In this document: one piece after another, positions 26,044 through 26,732 of the stretch
Layout: every line of letters starts with the position of its first letter
Numbering within the stretch: position 1 is the stretch's first letter
From: Chara braunii
Taxonomy: Eukaryota; Streptophyta; Charophyceae; Charales; Characeae
NCBI GenBank assembly: GCA_003427395.1
Contig: BFEA01000166.1
Coordinates: forward strand, 646,680-673,411
DNA length: 26,732 bases
Reading direction: 5' to 3'
Notes under the pieces: generated by a model
Database searches by the model: none
What the model saw: only the letters and a program-made list of their open reading frames with translations
Told to the model about the DNA's origin: nothing
Position numbers and translations under genes: made by a program

Positions 26044-26141
26044 GGACCGGTCCTCAGGTGGAAGTGGACCCCAAAAAGAAGTGGGGGGCGTTGGACGGGT
26101 CCACAGGTGGAAGCGGAACCCAAAACGAAGTGACGGCATGT
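26044..26141 (+). repeat. 49-bp tandem duplication
   Basis: GGACCGGTCCTCAGGTGGAA at 26044 and GGACGGGTCCACAGGTGGAA at 26093, each followed by ACCC(C)AAAA(A/C)GAAGTG. Confidence 0.85.
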
Positions 26142-26258
26142 GAACTGCAGAAGGGCCCTCAGGCCCAGGCGTTGAGGCCCATCTTCTCAAAACAGGGAGG
26201 CGTTTTGCAAGAGGCAACTTTGGCAATTGTCTGTGCTCGGAGGAACCCACAGAAAAAT

Positions 26259-26589
26259 CTGAAATTTTGAGAATCCATAGATGAGGTCGTGTTCTTTCTA
26301 GGAAAAATATTAGAATATAATCTGAATATTTTTAAAAAAATCATTTAGACCGAAAAGGCACATTTTCCATTTTTGCCACTCAACCATGTGTGGGCCAACT
26401 TAAAAAGTACTCCAAATTCAGTGAGTTTTCACTCTCAAAAGAACACGTGAAAAGACCTGAAAATTGGAGAACTTGTAGACTTTGTTGTGATCTTTCCAGG
26501 AAAAATGCTAAATAAATTTTAAAAAATCATGCCAACTGTGAAATAGGCTGCGGCCTCAATTTGACCCATATTTCAATTTTGTCATTCAG
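26259..26589 (+). repeat. Diverged duplication, about 197-bp period
   Basis: CTGAAATTTTGAGAATCCAT (about 26259) and CTGAAAATTGGAGAACTTGT (about 26457) begin two copies that share TCTTTCYAGGAAAAATRYTA, TTTTAAAAAAATCAT and ATTTTGYCAYTCARCC ends. Their tails differ where one has a purine-rich insert. Confidence 0.7.
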
Positions 26590-26646
<57 letters not shown>

Positions 26647-26732
26647 CTCTCTCCGGTAGGCCCCCGCCTCCCTCTCTCTCTATCTCCATTTCTTTCTCTC
26701 TCTCTCTTTTCTCTCTCTCACTCGTATCAACA
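26590..26732. repeat. (CT)n microsatellite at window end
   Basis: A pure CT run at about 26590-26642, then an impure C/T-rich stretch to the end. Confidence 0.95.

Overview
The window looks like transposon-dense, gene-poor nuclear DNA from a eukaryote. It has no operon-like spacing, no long intact ORF and no ribosomal RNA gene. It does have many homopolymer A/T tracts, dinucleotide microsatellites, tRNA-type SINE heads, non-LTR retrotransposon (LINE) remnants, short inverted-repeat elements and snRNA gene fragments. The snRNA fragments point to the green-plant lineage: the U2 piece begins ATACCTTTCTCGG and carries the plant-type stem II loop (GGTCCATCGGACC), and the U6 pieces end in a GACACRCATAAAT..GAGAAATGGTCC form rather than the animal form. 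The LINEs carry the C-terminal zf-RVT-like Cys/His domain common in plant LINEs. A streptophyte alga such as a charophyte would fit, but that is inference. I found no protein-coding host gene I would defend.

Layout. 1-1900: (GA)n, irregular GGGGC repeats, and a cluster of copies of a short inverted-repeat element (called MITE A here; ends GGCCTCGCTGCACTACTC). 1900-6500: four retrotransposon pieces arranged as two tail-to-tail pairs, a plus-strand piece meeting a minus-strand piece through the same roughly 60-bp 3' tail. In the second pair a 36-nt U6 snRNA fragment sits exactly between the two A-rich tails. 6500-8400: another MITE A, a reverse-strand U6 pseudogene and mostly unrecognised sequence. 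8400-10420: a decayed minus-strand LINE of a different family, interrupted by a 198-bp insert that starts with U2 snRNA. 10420-12500: pyrimidine-rich sequence, (AC)n and minisatellites.

12500-17500: MITE B with a TAA duplication, poly(T) tracts flanked by direct repeats, a 475-base N gap inside dinucleotide repeats, two tRNA-headed SINEs, a 110-bp fold-back element and further MITEs. 17500-19600: a higher-order satellite-like array built of a roughly 35-bp unit and a SINE head, with a 489-bp MITE A inserted in it. 19600-24300: retrotransposon tails, tandem duplications and at least five more SINE copies or fragments. 24300-26732: a GC-rich higher-order tandem repeat (about 322 bp), a diverged 197-bp duplication, and (CT)n to the end of the window.

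Nothing here forms a pathway. What ties the window together is retrotransposition: LINE enzymes would supply the poly(A) insertions, SINEs and snRNA chimeras, and MITEs and local tandem amplification are layered on top. Element family names (MITE A/B/C, SINE S, tail family 1/2, L1-L6) are local labels, not database names. Comparisons to known U2/U6 and LINE domains are from memory; no search was run.
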